Source of the DNA: WTJY01 sp045105475
GTDB lineage: Bacteria; Chloroflexota; Anaerolineae; Promineifilales; Promineifilaceae
DNA: 64,000 bases
Reading direction: 5' to 3'
NCBI GenBank assembly: GCA_045105475.1
Contig: JBGCDP010000035.1
Span: forward strand, 1-64,000
The notes under the pieces are model-generated. The model did not search any database, was not told the DNA's origin, and worked only from the letters and a program-made list of their open reading frames with translations. Both the position numbers and the translations under genes were made by a program. This document shows positions 63,425-64,000 of the stretch, in pieces (the first letter of the stretch is position 1; each line of letters begins with the position of its first letter).

Positions 63425-64000
63425 TAATCTATTCCAACCTCTAGTGCTGGCTCCTGCTCACTCTGAGTTGATTTGATCAGCCGGCCGACCGTTAACCCCT
63501 GTACCAAAATCGAAAAGACGACGATGATGTAAGTAATCGTCAATATTTCAGCACGTTCAGGCCCTGCTGGTAATGAAAGGGCGAGTGCAACTGAAATCCC
63601 ACCACGCAGACCGCCCCACGTTAAAATTTTAATGACCCCAGGGCTGAATTCACGTTTCCGGCGCATCAGTGTGACCAGGCTGCTGACGCTGACGAAGCGG
63701 GTGATTAGGGTGATGACGATCATGATCAACCCTGCAAACAAGTAGCTCCAGTTGAGTGTGATTGCCAAAAGCTCAATACCGATTAGTAAGAATAGAACGG
63801 CATTAAGAATTTCATCAATGAGGTGCCACGTTTCGTCTACATGCTGTCGGGTTGTTTCACTCATGGCAAACAGGCGGCCGTGGTTTCCGATAAGCAGACC
63901 TGCCATAACCATTGCCAATGGACCAGACAGATGCAGCGCGCTGGCGAGCGCATAGCCCCCCATAACGATAGCGAGCGTAATCATGATTTCAAGCTGATAG
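63424..64000 (-). CDS. CPA1-type cation/proton antiporter, 5' part cut by the window edge
   Basis: The frame is open to the right edge, so the true start is beyond 64000. The visible 191 residues contain the C-terminal membrane segments of a NhaP/CPA1 antiporter: GPLAMVMAGLLIGNHG, LIDEILNAVLFLLIGIEL, the RFVSVSS region and TWGGLRGGISVALALSLP, the conserved Gly-Arg-Gly motif. It exchanges Na+ or K+ for protons at the cell membrane. The cytoplasmic tail is short. Confidence 0.88.
   Translation of the reverse strand, partial: YQLEIMITLAIVMGGYALASALHLSGPLAMVMAGLLIGNHGRLFAMSETTRQHVDETWHLIDEILNAVLFLLIGIELLAITLNWSYLFAGLIMIVITLITRFVSVSSLVTLMRRKREFSPGVIKILTWGGLRGGISVALALSLPAGPERAEILTITYIIVVFSILVQGLTVGRLIKSTQSEQEPALEVGID

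Noticed and set aside
1..64000. tRNA, rRNA, CRISPR arrays, insertion sequences or prophage
   Set aside because: Reading both strands showed no cloverleaf ends, regularly spaced repeats, transposase, integrase or phage genes.

Overview
The window looks like a chromosomal segment of a Chloroflexota bacterium, probably from the Anaerolineae or a neighbouring class. This is inference from gene content, not a database match. The evidence is: many lipoproteins with long Pro/Thr-rich linkers behind the lipobox; a Tad-type pilus locus without a secretin but with a sortase, which fits a cell without a classical outer membrane; an LCP-family wall ligase; STAND and PknB-like signalling proteins; and several secreted proteins ending in a Leu-Pro-hydrophobic tail. 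Estimated GC is a little under 50%. The palindrome CGGCCG is strikingly over-represented in nearly every gene. No rRNA, tRNA, CRISPR array, phage or insertion sequence was found.

Layout. 1-6255: a partial hypothetical gene on the minus strand, then a plus-strand run. It starts with an exported thioredoxin-cyclophilin fusion whose first CxxC cysteine codon is UGA followed by a SECIS-like hairpin, a probable selenoprotein. A lipoprotein, an endonuclease/exonuclease/phosphatase-fold protein, a GtrB-like glycosyltransferase and an LCP protein follow. 6273-10448 (minus): holA, a DUF6391-like membrane protein, a YjbQ-family protein and a PknB-like membrane kinase. 10773-31968 (minus): a 21-kb surface locus. 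Read 5' to 3' it encodes three TadE/TadG-like pseudopilins, CpaB, TadZ, TadA, TadB, TadC, a second TadA-like ATPase, a membrane-anchored jelly-roll-like protein, a sortase, two related lipoprotein/membrane proteins, a 1480-residue adhesin-like protein and two glycoside-hydrolase-like lipoproteins.

32582-41206: murE, a Cys-pair protein, a secreted PD40-repeat protein, a 934-residue STAND/TPR ATPase and, divergently, a zinc-ribbon membrane protein. 41531-48972 (plus): a lipoprotein and two large secreted enzymes, a metalloprotease with a VWA domain and a serine beta-lactamase-like hydrolase with tandem repeats. Both end in nearly the same C-terminal tail. 49006-52554 (minus): a SpoU methyltransferase, ppk1 and a GNAT acetyltransferase. 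52738-62734 (plus): a small CcmD-like protein, a lipoprotein, a WecG/TagA glycosyltransferase, a PMT-like glycosyltransferase, an SDR epimerase, a histidine kinase with a degenerate receiver, a stand-alone pseudo-receiver, dihydrolipoyl dehydrogenase and a PfkB kinase. 62810-64000 (minus): a YhhN-family protein and the end of a CPA1-type antiporter cut by the window edge.

Taken together, the window is dominated by the cell surface: export and folding of envelope proteins, surface glycan synthesis, a pilus/secretion machine with a co-transcribed sortase and candidate cargo, and secreted hydrolases. Housekeeping genes (holA, murE, ppk1, lpd) lie between these blocks.
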